From Anolis sagrei (Eukaryota > Chordata > Lepidosauria > Squamata > Anolidae), in assembly GCF_037176765.1 (NCBI RefSeq), contig NC_090022.1, forward strand, positions 179,110,117 through 179,174,116: a stretch of DNA of 64,000 bases, given 5' to 3'. Made by a program: the position numbers and the translations under genes. Positions 23,901 to 31,763 of the stretch are shown here, in pieces; position 1 is the stretch's first letter, and the number at the start of each line of letters is the position of its first letter. The notes under the pieces are model-generated. The model was given only the letters and a program-made list of their open reading frames with translations. It searched no databases and was not told where the DNA came from.

Positions 23901-26870
23901 AACCCTTCCCCATGCTATTTAAAGCATGTGTATTTGTGTGCACGCATGTATATGTATATGTGTGCACACACATACATATACTGTATACATATTTGGCTGG
24001 AGTTACAGTTCTGTTTCCGCTTACATACAAATTCAACTTATGAACAAATCTACAGAACCTATCATGTCTGTAACTCAGGGACTACTTGTATAGCATCAGA
24101 TACTCTACAGCTGGGGTCCTCACACTTTTTAAACAGAGGGCCAGGTCACAGTCCTTCAAACTGTTGGAGGGCCAGATTATAATTTGGAAAAAAAACATGA
24201 ATGAATTCCTATGCACACTGCACATATCTTATTTGTAGTGCAAAAAACATTTAAAAACAATACAATAATTAAAATGAAGAACAATTTTAACAAATATAAA
24301 CGTATTAGTATCTCAGTGGGAAGTGTGGACCTGCTTTTGGCTGATGAGATAGGATTGTTGTTGTTGTATGCTTTCAAGTAGTTTCAGACTTAGGTCAACT
24401 CTGAGCGACGGCCGGGTAAATGACCTTGGAGGGCTATATCCGGCCCCCGGGCTTTAGTTTGAGAACCCCTGATCTACAGCATCACAAATATACACAATTG
24501 GCACTAGATAAGCCAGCTAATAAATGCAGTGAGCCTTCCTCCTTTAGAGGCCTTTAAACTGATGTCAGATGGGCATCTTTCAAAAGTGCTTCCGTTATGT
24601 ATTGAGTGCTGCACCTTCCATGCTTAGTATTCTATGGTTCTAAGAATTTGCCATCTCGATCCAGATCTCTAGTAATAGACTTATATGTACCAATGAATTG
24701 TGTGCACTTAGCAAGTAAACTGTACTTCATGTTATAATACATTTGTTAGCCGAAAGCAATGGTATTCCCCATAGTCACCTACGGATGTGAGAGCTGGACC
24801 ATAAGGAAGACTGAGCAAAGGAAAATAGATGCTTTTGAACTGTGGTGTTGGAGGAAAGAGCTGAGCGTGCCTTGGATTGCTGCTGTGTTTTTCAGTGTTT
24901 TTATGAGTGACGGTCACTTGTTGGCCTGATAGGTGTATTCTGTCCAAATTTGGTGTCAATTTGTCCAGTGAGTTATGTTAATCCCACAAACGAACATTTC
25001 ATTTTTATTTATATAGATATACCCAGGGCCATATAAAGGTTTGTTGGCTGGAAAGGATTCCTCCAGTCCATCCTCCAGGAAATAAAGCCCGACTGCTCAT
25101 TGGAGGGAAGGACAGTAGAGGCCAAGATGAAGTACTTTGACCACATCATGAGAAGAAAGGAAAGCTTGGAGAAGACAATGATGCTGGGGGAAACGGAAGG
25201 AAAAAGGAAGAGGGGCCGACCAAGGGCAAGATGGATGGATGGGATCCTTGAAGTGACTGGATTGACCCTGAAGGAGCTGGAGGTGGTGACGGCCAACAGG
25301 GAGCTCTGGCGTGGGCTGGTCCATGAGGTCACGAAGAGTCGGAAATGTCTGAACGAATGAACAACAACAATAGCCGAAAGCTGTCAACAACTACAATCTG
25401 AACACTAGTAAGTCTCTAAAGAGTGTAATTTTGACAGAGCCAGCCTGCCTCATTGTAACACGGTTTCTGTTCCTGGGTTATCAATGTAACCCAGCGGTGG
25501 CCGGGAGAGCTTTTGCACAACTAAAACTTGTGCGCCAGCTGTGCCCGTACCTTGGGAAGTTGGATCTGGCCACGGTGGTCCACGCTCTTGTTACATCCCG
25601 ATTAGATTACTGCAACGCACTCTACGTGGGGTTGCCTTTGAAGACTGTTCTGAAACTCCAAATAGTCCAGCAGGAGGCAGCGAGATTGCTCACCGGAGCG
25701 TCATACAGGGAGCATACCACCCCCCTGTTGTGTCAGCTCCACTAGCTGGCGATCCAATTACAAGCACAATTCAAAGTGCTGGTTTTGACCTACAAAACCC
25801 TATACGGTTCCGGCCCAGTGTATCTGTCCGAACGGATCTCCCTTTACGTCCCACCTCGGAGTCTAAGATCTTCTGGGGAGGCCCTGCTCTCGACCCCGCC
25901 TCTATCACAAGTGAGGTTGGTGGGGACGAGGAGCAGGGCGTTCTCAGTGGTGGCCCCCCACCTGTGAAATTCACTCCCCAGGGAAATTAGATCAGTGTCA
26001 TCCCTCCTTTCCTTTAGGAAAAAATTGAAAACATGGATTTGGGACCAGGCATTCGGATAATCTGGCAGATAAAGAAAGGACTTTGACGATGGACAGGAAT
26101 TGACTAATGAATGGAATTATGGAACTCTGAAAGACGAATGCTGAGCATGAGATTAGTTTTATTGATGTGTTATATACCGACTGTTTTAACTGTGCTAATT
26201 GTTTTAATTATGGTTTTGTACGTTATGTGTATTTTGTGTCGGCATCGAATTGTGCCTTTTTGTAAGCCGCCCTGAGTCCCCCCTCGGGGGTTGAGAAGGG
26301 CGGGCTAGAAGTACTCGAAATAAATAAATAAATAAATTTCCTAATTGGGTCTATCATAAAAACATGGAAAAGATTATTAAACTGCAAAGACCTTGCACTG
26401 GGGCATCTTGCAACACATTTGCTCTAGTTTTTCAATGAATATCTCAATAGAGGATCGACCAATTCCACATAGTTTACGGCAGCCACAAAAACGAAGTTTC
26501 TGGAGTAGAACAACTACCTTCAAAGTAAGTACTGCCCATTTAAACATTGAAATAACACTGTCAAATCCTTGAATTTAACAACATTGAGACGAGGCAGTTA
26601 AAGCGGTGTCGAAGTGCGCTCATTCCACAATGTAGCTGCGCCTTGAGAGGCGCCCCCTGCTCCTAGGCCCAAGCTGGTCGAGAGCAGGAAGCCGGCCTAC
26701 CTTTGCAACTCCCGTCCCTCGACGGCTGAGAGGAAGTCGGGCTCCTGCTTCGCCTCGCCGCCATCCTGCCCGGTCACCACCAAAAACCGCCTCCGCCCAG
26801 TGGTCCGAGTGAAGCCGAAAGAGACCGGGGCCGGCGGAGTGGCCGCTGACTTCTCTGCTCCTTCCGCCAT
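10229..26870 (-). CDS. GPKOW: GPKOW, G-patch and KOW spliceosomal protein, complete
   Basis: GPKOW (yeast Spp2 counterpart) is a nuclear protein that recruits and activates the helicase DHX16 in the spliceosome. Eleven coding exons: 26701-26870, 23144-23280, 22768-22907, 22570-22676, 17570-17780, 16133-16265, 15773-15908, 13681-13810, 12820-12889, 12179-12264, 10229-10360. All junctions are AG/GT and in frame, giving 483 residues (human about 476). The protein starts [20 protein letters not shown]. The G-patch is at about 163-205 ([19 protein letters not shown]), KOW1 from about 235 ([20 protein letters not shown]) and KOW2 from about 428 ([17 protein letters not shown]). A basic linker ([12 protein letters not shown]) lies between them. 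It ends [10 protein letters not shown]. The start codon sits inside a YY1-type AAGATGGCGG. Head to head with FTSJ1; introns carry many repeats. Confidence 0.97.
10383..10950. mobile_element. MITE with CTCGAGTATAAGCC inverted termini
   Basis: The left end is CCGTATATACTCGAGTATAA and the right end is its diverged complement (TTATACTCAAGTATATAC). The interior has AATAAT-type simple repeats. A relative is at 37985-38655. It begins only about 22 bases upstream (minus direction) of the acceptor of the last GPKOW exon. Confidence 0.7.
11494..11628. mobile_element. hAT-type foldback MITE, CAGTGGTTCTCAACC family
   Basis: The termini CAGTGGTTCTCAACCTGTGG and their complement fold back over the whole 135 bases. 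The 8-base target duplications TTCTAAGC at 11486-11493 and 11629-11636 are perfect. Confidence 0.9.
13460..13660 (+). mobile_element. MIR-like SINE
   Basis: It has CTTTGGGCAAGTCACATT (the MIR-like core), CCTATGATATGGCAACCCTA and GGAAATGACTTGAAGGCAG, followed by ACAACACC. Similar 3' halves occur near 46105, 50710, 59695 and 63225. It lies in GPKOW intron 8, just below exon 8. Confidence 0.6.
14195..14276 (+). mobile_element. L2-type LINE tail
   Basis: Contains CTGAGTCCCCTTCAAGGTGA and GAATATAAATGTTTTAAATA. GPKOW intron 7. Confidence 0.5.
14555..15150 (-). mobile_element. Two L2-type LINE tails in tandem, minus orientation
   Basis: One tail begins at about 14560 (AATAATAATAAT then CACTTCTCCAAATGG). 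A second begins at about 14770 (AATAATAATAAAAAACC then CCCCGCAGGGACTCAGAGCG). Both continue into A-rich ACAATACA 3' UTR-like DNA. Confidence 0.55.
16390..16870 (-). mobile_element. Old LINE-derived noncoding DNA, probable
   Basis: AGTAGCTTACAATATGAATT at the left edge resembles the complement of L2-type tails. The rest has LINE 3' UTR-like composition. Weak support. Confidence 0.3.
17873..18135 (-). mobile_element. (ATC)n microsatellite and L2-type tail
   Basis: About 18 ATC/TCA triplets at 17873-17926 lead directly into an L2-type tail in minus orientation (CCCCATCTCCCCAAAGGGAC, then GCAGCTTACAAC). The microsatellite grows from the LINE 3' end. GPKOW intron 4. Confidence 0.65.
18346..21990 (-). 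mobile_element. L2-clade LINE, near full length
   Basis: This spans the 3' tail (AAATAAATAAAT end at 18346 read on the minus strand, with GTAAACCGCGTTGAGTCGCC) to the probable 5' leader near 21990. It carries one long open frame (18588-21800). The 5' boundary and target duplication could not be fixed by eye. It lies in GPKOW intron 4 in the same orientation as GPKOW. Confidence 0.8.
18588..21800 (-). CDS. L2-type endonuclease/reverse transcriptase ORF, 1070 codons, open
   Basis: This is the polyprotein of a non-LTR retrotransposon; it nicks DNA and copies its own RNA by target-primed reverse transcription. An apurinic-type endonuclease spans residues about 131-343, with [10 protein letters not shown] (134), ITETWLDE (161), VLGDFNVH (266), HTLDLVF (307) and WTDHHLVSF (333). 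The reverse transcriptase spans about 606-880, with [21 protein letters not shown] (699), [11 protein letters not shown] and YADDVQL (catalytic D792/D793). The C-terminus reads [21 protein letters not shown] and [20 protein letters not shown]. No interruption is seen across 1070 codons, so the insertion is recent. The first Met may lie upstream of the true start, since the first 30 residues are atypical (hydrophobic run). Fragments of the same family lie at 1545, 25490, 47670 and 61787. Confidence 0.9.
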   Translation of the reverse strand: MSLPIPWLLVILLLIVYGRERERSSSERPEYNIIGAGNERKARLWQFKAVTYQTVNNELWVDTMAAECVMEEGEASVNRGAPIEVMVGRGRYGKRRPLIRPRERGTTLVIPSRSPDMTSWCNQDGGPSELKVVLLNARSVNGKTTFIQDLILDERADLACITETWLDEAGGVNLTQLCPPGFSVQHQPRSGGRGGGVAVVYRDSILLTRAPISQSTNFECVHLRVGDRDRLGILLVYRPPRCTTVSLPELAGVVSDLALESQRLLVLGDFNVHAETTLSGAAQDFMSTMATLGLSQQVSGPTRSAGHTLDLVFCQGWEEGGGVEELSISPLPWTDHHLVSFRLTAPPNLRRGGGPIKLVRPRRLMDPDGFLTALGEFPATSVGDPVDALVALWNGEMTRAIDMIAPERPLSSSRAKPAPWFTEELAALKRKKRELESVWRSDPSEPNRTRFVSFLRAYAAAIKAAKKAFFAATIASAKNRPAELFRVVRGLLKPTTQDGCPDDSAARCEAFAQFFADKVALIRSGLDTILTAVSEDVTRASACPVLLDSFQLVQSEDVDKVLGGMRATTCILDPCPSWLLKEARGGLAEWVKVVVNASLREGKIPASLKQAVIKPLLKKPSLDPTQFVNYRPVSNLPFLGKVMERVVASQLQAFLVDTDYLDPAQSGFRPGHGTETALVALVDDLHRELDRGSVSLLVLLDLSAAFDTVDHGILLGRLAGMGLGGTVLQWLRSFLEGRSQKVLLGDSCSTPQPLSCGVPQGSILSPMLFNIYMKPLGEIIRSFGVRCHLYADDVQLCHSFPPATKEAVEVLNRCLAAVTVWMGANKLKLNPDKTEVLLVSRKAEQGIGLQPVLDGVALPLKTQVRSLGVILDSSLSLEPQVSAVTRGAFAQLKLVRQLRPYLGKSDLATVVHALVTSRLNYCNALYVGLPLKTARKLQLVQQAAAMLLTGVGRREHTTPLLYQLHWLPICYRAQFKVLALAFKALNGSGPTYLSERISAYQPARTLRSSGEALLSIPPASQVRLAGTRDRAFSVVAPRLWNALLIEVRSAPSLMVFRKRLKTWMFEQAFG
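21991..22569. other. GPKOW intron 4, 5' part
   Basis: No gene or clear repeat is seen between the LINE and GPKOW exon 4, apart from the possible 5' leader of the LINE. Confidence 0.3.
23925..23995. repeat. Imperfect (TG)/(TA) microsatellite
   Basis: Alternating GTGTATTTGTGTGCACGCAT and ATATGTATATGTGTGCACAC tracts. GPKOW intron 1. Confidence 0.6.
24111..24471 (+). mobile_element. hAT-type MITE, CAGGGGTCCTCAA family
   Basis: The same family as 4387-4746. Near-identical 8-base target duplications CTCTACAG (24103-24110) and ATCTACAG (24472-24479). No transposase. Confidence 0.88.
24490..24642 (+). mobile_element. Old CR1 3' end
   Basis: GATGGGCATCTTTCAAAAGT...TTCTATGGTTCTA resembles a diverged CR1 3' UTR and tail. 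Confidence 0.45.
24745..25365 (+). mobile_element. BovB (RTE) LINE 3' part, split by a Helitron
   Basis: The frames read [19 protein letters not shown] and, after the insertion, [39 protein letters not shown] and [13 protein letters not shown], the BovB C-terminus. A minus-strand Helitron piece (about 24876-25017) sits between. GPKOW intron 1. Confidence 0.85.
24876..25017 (-). mobile_element. Helitron 5' fragment nested in BovB
   Basis: Read on the minus strand it starts TCTATATAAATAAAAATG at 25017 and runs to the AAAACACTGAAAAACACAGC block. The CTAG end is missing. Confidence 0.7.
25490..26335 (+). mobile_element. L2-type LINE 3' fragment
   Basis: The frame reads [39 protein letters not shown] and [12 protein letters not shown], then the tail GTAAGCCGCCCTGAGTCCCC and AAATAAATAAATAAAT. 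It is 5'-truncated and the frame is broken. Plus strand within GPKOW intron 1, so antisense to GPKOW. Confidence 0.85.
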
Positions 26871-27140
26871 CTTATTTTCCCCTGCCTTGCCCCGCCCCCA
26901 TCGCCACTTACGTCGTTGCGTTGCATCATGGGAGACGAAGTTTTAGAGACTCCCGCTTCTTTATCGAAGTTCTGAAACAGAGGCGCCTGAGGACGACAAC
27001 TCCCAGGATGCAATGCGGCAACAGCACTTCCTTCCGGAGCCGGCCGCACATAAGTCATGTTGCGCATGCGCTTCTTCTCTTCCACGCTTTTCTCTGCTCT
27101 CTGAAGATAACAATCGAGCACTGTCTGAATTTACACTGGT
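26871..27140. promoter_or_regulatory. Bidirectional GPKOW/FTSJ1 promoter
   Basis: This CpG-rich block lies between divergent genes. GC box CCCCGCCCCC (26890-26899). A ZNF143-like site in each orientation: CAACTCCCAGGATGCA (about 26997-27012) and its near-inverse GCATCATGGGAGACGAAG (about 26923-26940). A perfect NRF1 palindrome TGCGCATGCGC lies at 27061-27071. A donor ACTG|GTAATT at 27138/27139 could end an untranslated FTSJ1 exon 1. The GPKOW start codon overlaps a YY1-type site (26864-26873). Confidence 0.75.
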
Positions 27141-27289
27141 AATTATAGAGACCTTTGCTTTTTCTTATTCGGTTTGCAGATTTATAAAGAGATCATCGTT
27201 TATGGATGTCTCCACTGGATACCCGATGTCCTTCCGTTGTCTCGGTTTGTCAGGAAAACTCCTCCCATTTTTTCAGATGCTTTTAAGGC

Positions 27290-27376
27290 CCCCTGTCATA
27301 TAATCCAGATTACCAAAGAAGATCAGCCACATTAGCTGCTTTGAACTGGATTATATGAGTCTATACAGTCTGGAAG
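27290..27376. mobile_element. Palindromic MITE fragment (TATAATC family)
   Basis: GGCCCCCTGTCATATAATCC and TGAACTGGATTATATGAGTC match the family at 28663 and 56575. Confidence 0.55.
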
Positions 27377-27419
27377 GGGGGGGGCAGAAGACAGTTCCAT
27401 CTTGTCTCCTGTGGTTTAC

Positions 27420-27561
27420 TTATATAATATATTGTATATACATATATTTATAATATTGTAATGTAAAACAATATAATACTAATAATAATACAATATAATA
27501 ATTATATATTTTATATTACATGTCATATTACTAATAAAATTACAATATAATGGTAATTATA
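27420..27561. repeat. AT-rich low-complexity tract
   Basis: TATAATAT/AATAATACAATA-type sequence between the MITE fragment and a Helitron, in FTSJ1 intron 1. Confidence 0.5.
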
Positions 27562-28529
27562 GTATATATATTAAAATGCTCTGTGCATAATGAGTACCTT
27601 AAAAACAAAAGAACCAATTACACCAAATTTGGCAACAAAACATTTCACAACACAAAGAGTGACCATCACTCAAAAATTATGATTTTTTCATTTGGGAGTT
27701 GTAGTTGCTGGGATTTATAGTTCACCTACAATCAAAGCGCATTCTGAACTCCATCAATGATGGAATTGAACCAAACCTGGCACACAGAACTCACTTGACC
27801 AACAGAAAATATTGGAAGGGTTTAGAGGGCATTGATCTTGAGTTTGGGAGTTGCAGTTCACCTACATCCAGGGAGCACTGTGGACTCAAACGATGAAAGA
27901 TCTATGCCAAATTTGGCATGAATACTCAATATGCCCAAATACGAACACAGGTGGAGTTTGGGGGAAATAGACCTTGACATTTTGGAGTTGTAGTTACTGG
28001 GATTTATAGTTCACCTACACAGAGCATTCTGAATCCCACCAACGATAGAATTGGCCAAACTTCCCACACAGAAGCCCCAGGACCAACAGAAAATACTGTG
28101 TTTTTCTTTGGTGACCCTTTTGACACCTCCTCACACACACACACACCTGGGGTCCCGACCCCCAGGTTGAGAAATGCTGCCTTAAGGCCATCCAGTCCAA
28201 CTCCTTTCACCAGGGCAAGAAAATATAATCAAAGCCCTTCTGACAAAGAGCCATCCAGCCATAGATATAAATAGATAGATATGATCCACACACAGATATA
28301 GTATCATAGATTTGAAAAGGACCCCTAAAGAAGAAAAATTATATGTTGCATGTTCTACAGTAGGCAAACCAGACCATCTCCACATCAACACTGGCAAAGA
28401 AACAGCAAGAAATATTGTTTACCCACAAGCATAAAGAAATTACATATATTAGAAACCAACACTTTCCCGTTACTTTATTTTCCAGATCAGCAGACTGGGC
28501 CACAGCAACCCGTGGCAGGTGAAAGTTAG
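27562..28529 (+). mobile_element. Long Helitron carrying a captured hAT segment
   Basis: The family 5' region (AAATGCTCTGTGCATAATGA) and the 3' hairpin GCCACAGCAACCCGTGGC followed by TTAG are present. The interior from about 27678 to 28179 matches the 3' half of the hAT element at 39042-39771 and stops at its terminal CCCAGGTTGAGAAATGCTG (28161-28179). FTSJ1 intron 1. Confidence 0.75.
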
Positions 28530-28584
28530 TAATATATAATACTGACATTATACTATGCTAATAATATATATTGAATGTATATAT

Positions 28585-28657
28585 ATCTTGTAAGCCGCTC
28601 TGGGTCCTCTTCAGGGTGAGGAGGGTGGCATATAAATGTCATAAATAATAAATAAAT
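28585..28657 (+). mobile_element. L2-type LINE tail
   Basis: GTAAGCCGCTCTGGGTCC, GGGTGAGGAGGGTGGC and TAAATAATAAATAAAT. Confidence 0.6.
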
Positions 28658-28662
28658 TTTCT

Positions 28663-28815
28663 ATAGCAGTGTAGAAGGGGTAATTCCACACGGCTGTATA
28701 ACCCAGAATATCAAGGCAGATAATTCACATCTGCTTTGAAATGGGTTATCAGAGTCCACACTGCCATATAATCCAGTTCAAAGCAGGTAATGTGGGATTT
28801 TATACAGCTGTGTGG
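28663..28815. mobile_element. Palindromic MITE (TATAATC family)
   Basis: The arms CCACACGGCTGTATAACCCAG and ATTTTATACAGCTGTGTGG lie in inverted orientation around a GCCATATAATCC centre. Confidence 0.65.
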
Positions 28816-28859
28816 AAGGGGCTTTAGCCAGTGGTCAGAGAGGTTAGGAACTTTTGTCT

Positions 28860-28978
28860 AGAAACACATGTTTTCCATTCCTATAGTGTGGGGGTTTGAT
28901 AGGCTGTCTGCTCTGATTGTGCATGGCAAGGGGTGGACTGGATGACCCACGTGGGCTCTTCAGCTTTATTATTCCTTG
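28860..28978 (+). mobile_element. Old CR1 3' end
   Basis: GGGTGGACTGGATGACCCAC...CTTCAGCTTTATTATTCCTT is a diverged CR1 3' UTR and tail. Confidence 0.5.
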
Positions 28979-29125
28979 AACCATCTTCACTTTTAACCAA
29001 TATGGATGCCTTGATTTCATTGATTATAATAAGCCAATGCTGCTGCTCAATTCATAATTCTTGCTGACATAGTAGTCAATTGTTTTTCTTCTCTCTCACA
29101 TCCAGGACATTTCATGTAAGGGAAG

Positions 29126-31715
29126 ATGGGACGTTCCTCTAAGGACAAACGGGACATTTACTACCGCTTGGCGAAGGAGGAAGGCTGGCGAGCTCGCAGC
29201 GCCTTCAAACTTCTCCAACTGGATGAAGAATATCATTTGTTTCAAGGTGAGCCCCATCATACAATTGGAATTCATCTATCCAGAATGTGTGGGGTGAAAC
29301 ATTTCAGTTGTGCATGGGAGTGGTACAATCTTGCAGATGTTCTTGTACTGCAACTCTGATCAATCCTAGCCATCTTAGCCAAGGAGGACTTTTATCTGGT
29401 AGGATAAAAGTGATGGGAAGTTAAGCTGCAAGAAATAATCAAATTTACTCTGCCGAATAGCTGTCAGTTTTGGCCCTCCATATGTTTGGGACCTCAACTT
29501 CTAGATTTCCTGAAGGTCCAAAATATCTGGAGGATCAGAGTTTGAGAATCACTGGTCTAGACCACTATTCTTAAACTGTGAGTCCCAACCTCAAATGGGG
29601 TCCCCTTTAGCTCAATATTGGGATCACAAAAAAATTGGAAAAAGGTTTCTGAATGCCACCCATTTTCACAAATTTGCAGTGTTTACAGTGGACTGTGCAG
29701 AAATCACTTCAAGCTTGGCAATAGAACACTTCCTTTGAGCATATACAGAATACTGTTTGTTTGCCATGGAGATAATATTTTGGGGCTCAGAAGCAAGGCT
29801 ATCATTTCGAAATTTGAGCAAACTTGGAAACCTTCCTTTTTCCCCTACTATCTTTTTTCAGGAAAGAAACCCATGAGTTGTACTTCCTAGTCTCATATTG
29901 CAGTCTTCTTGCCATGGCATCCCCTTACCTTTCTTATTCCCTCTTTTCTCTCTCTAGGTGTCTCAAGGGCTGTGGATCTCTGTGCTGCTCCTGGGAGCTG
30001 GAGCCAAGTTTTGAGCCGAAAACTGAAGTAAGCAAGTCACTTTGTTGTAGTGTTTATGGGGGACTACCACCTTATAGGAGATAACCAGAAATTCATCCTC
30101 AACACACACACACCCTTTTTTTTCTACAGAGGAGAAGGTGCTAAAAATGAAGATGTCAAAATAGTGGCTGTAGATTTGCAAGCCATGGCTCCCTTGTCTG
30201 GAGTTATTCAAATTCAGGGGGACATTACCAAGGTATTGTGTTTCCAACCCAATTCAAAATCCACCCTACCTCTCCTTGAATTTAAGGCCTACTTAATAGC
30301 AACCCTTTGGCCATTATAACCCACCCCATCACTTCTCTCCCTCTGCTTCCAGGTCTCTACAGCAGAAGAGATAATCCATCATTTTGAAGGGCAACCTGCT
30401 GACTTGGTGGTGTGTGATGGAGCTCCTGATGGTAGGTAGAAATCACAGCCATAATCTTACTGTTTCTACTTTTCCCAGGATTGTGCACCATTGGCCAGGG
30501 AGAATCTGCCATCTCTAAACAGGGTGCAGTCAGCCTCCCACATTCTCTGGGCTTAAAGGCACAGTGCCTCCCTAAATGTAAAATATCATACATGAAAAAT
30601 TGTTGCTTTTATTAGCTGAGAAAACATGTCTCTAGGAATTTCTAGATCTTTCTGCTTGGTTCTTGGCTCAGCATCTGCTAGAAACTGACCATAGGATTGC
30701 ACTGGAAAGCCAAGAGACCTTAGAGAAGTGTTCTTTTAAGTATTCTTCAGCGTGACTTCATGGCCTGGAGGAAGTTGACCATAGAATCACACTGGAGGAC
30801 CTGGAGATTCCTAGAGAGATTTTAATGAAGTCTATAAATCAAATCCACAAAAGTCGAACCCACAAATGTGTAGCACTGACTATATTTCTCCAGTACCTTA
30901 CTTCTTTCATGGCTTCTGTGCTCCTGTCATAATTGCTTATGTCTGTGTACTGCAGCCACATTCTCAGTCCACCTGGGACTTATTATTTATTTATTTATTT
31001 ACTATATTTCTATACCACCCTTCTCAGCCCGAGGGCAACTCAGGGCGGTTTACAAAACTGGCACAATTCGATGCCACAATAATATAAACAGTTAAAAACA
31101 TATAAACATCCATAAAATTCCATAAACAATAAAATCAATAAAACATAAATCCTCTGTATCTAATTTCCAAAATCTTTAGCCAATTGCAATTCTCCAGTTA
31201 GCTTTACAAAAAGTGAGGAATAGCTTCCTGTATTTATTTTGATGTATGTATCCTTTGCTGTTCCAGTGACAGGGCTCCATGACATTGATGAATACATTCA
31301 GGCCCAGCTGCTGCTTGCTGTGAGTATTTCCATTGTTCCTCCCTCTCTCCCAAACTCAGCCCCGTTGGATGTAGGGATTGATTTACATTATGGAATACAT
31401 TTCCTTTCAAAGGGAAGCTGCCTAGATGGCAGGGAGTCTATCAGATCCACACGAGCTTAGGAAACTTACCTTTTGGAGACTAACTCCTAGACTCCCTCAG
31501 GAATCATGGCTAGTGGTCTGGTAGATGGGAAGTTCTGGGCATTGAAGTTCCCCAAAACACATTTTTCTGAATTTTAAATCTGGGAACTCTACACTGGAAA
31601 AATCCAGCTCTAGACTTTGGAGGGACCTTATCAAGGTGCATGTGCTCAGTGCTACGTGTCCTTCCTAGCATATGCATGCCAGTTTCCTGTCTGTCTGTCT
31701 GTCTGTCTATCTATC

Positions 31716-31763
<48 letters not shown>

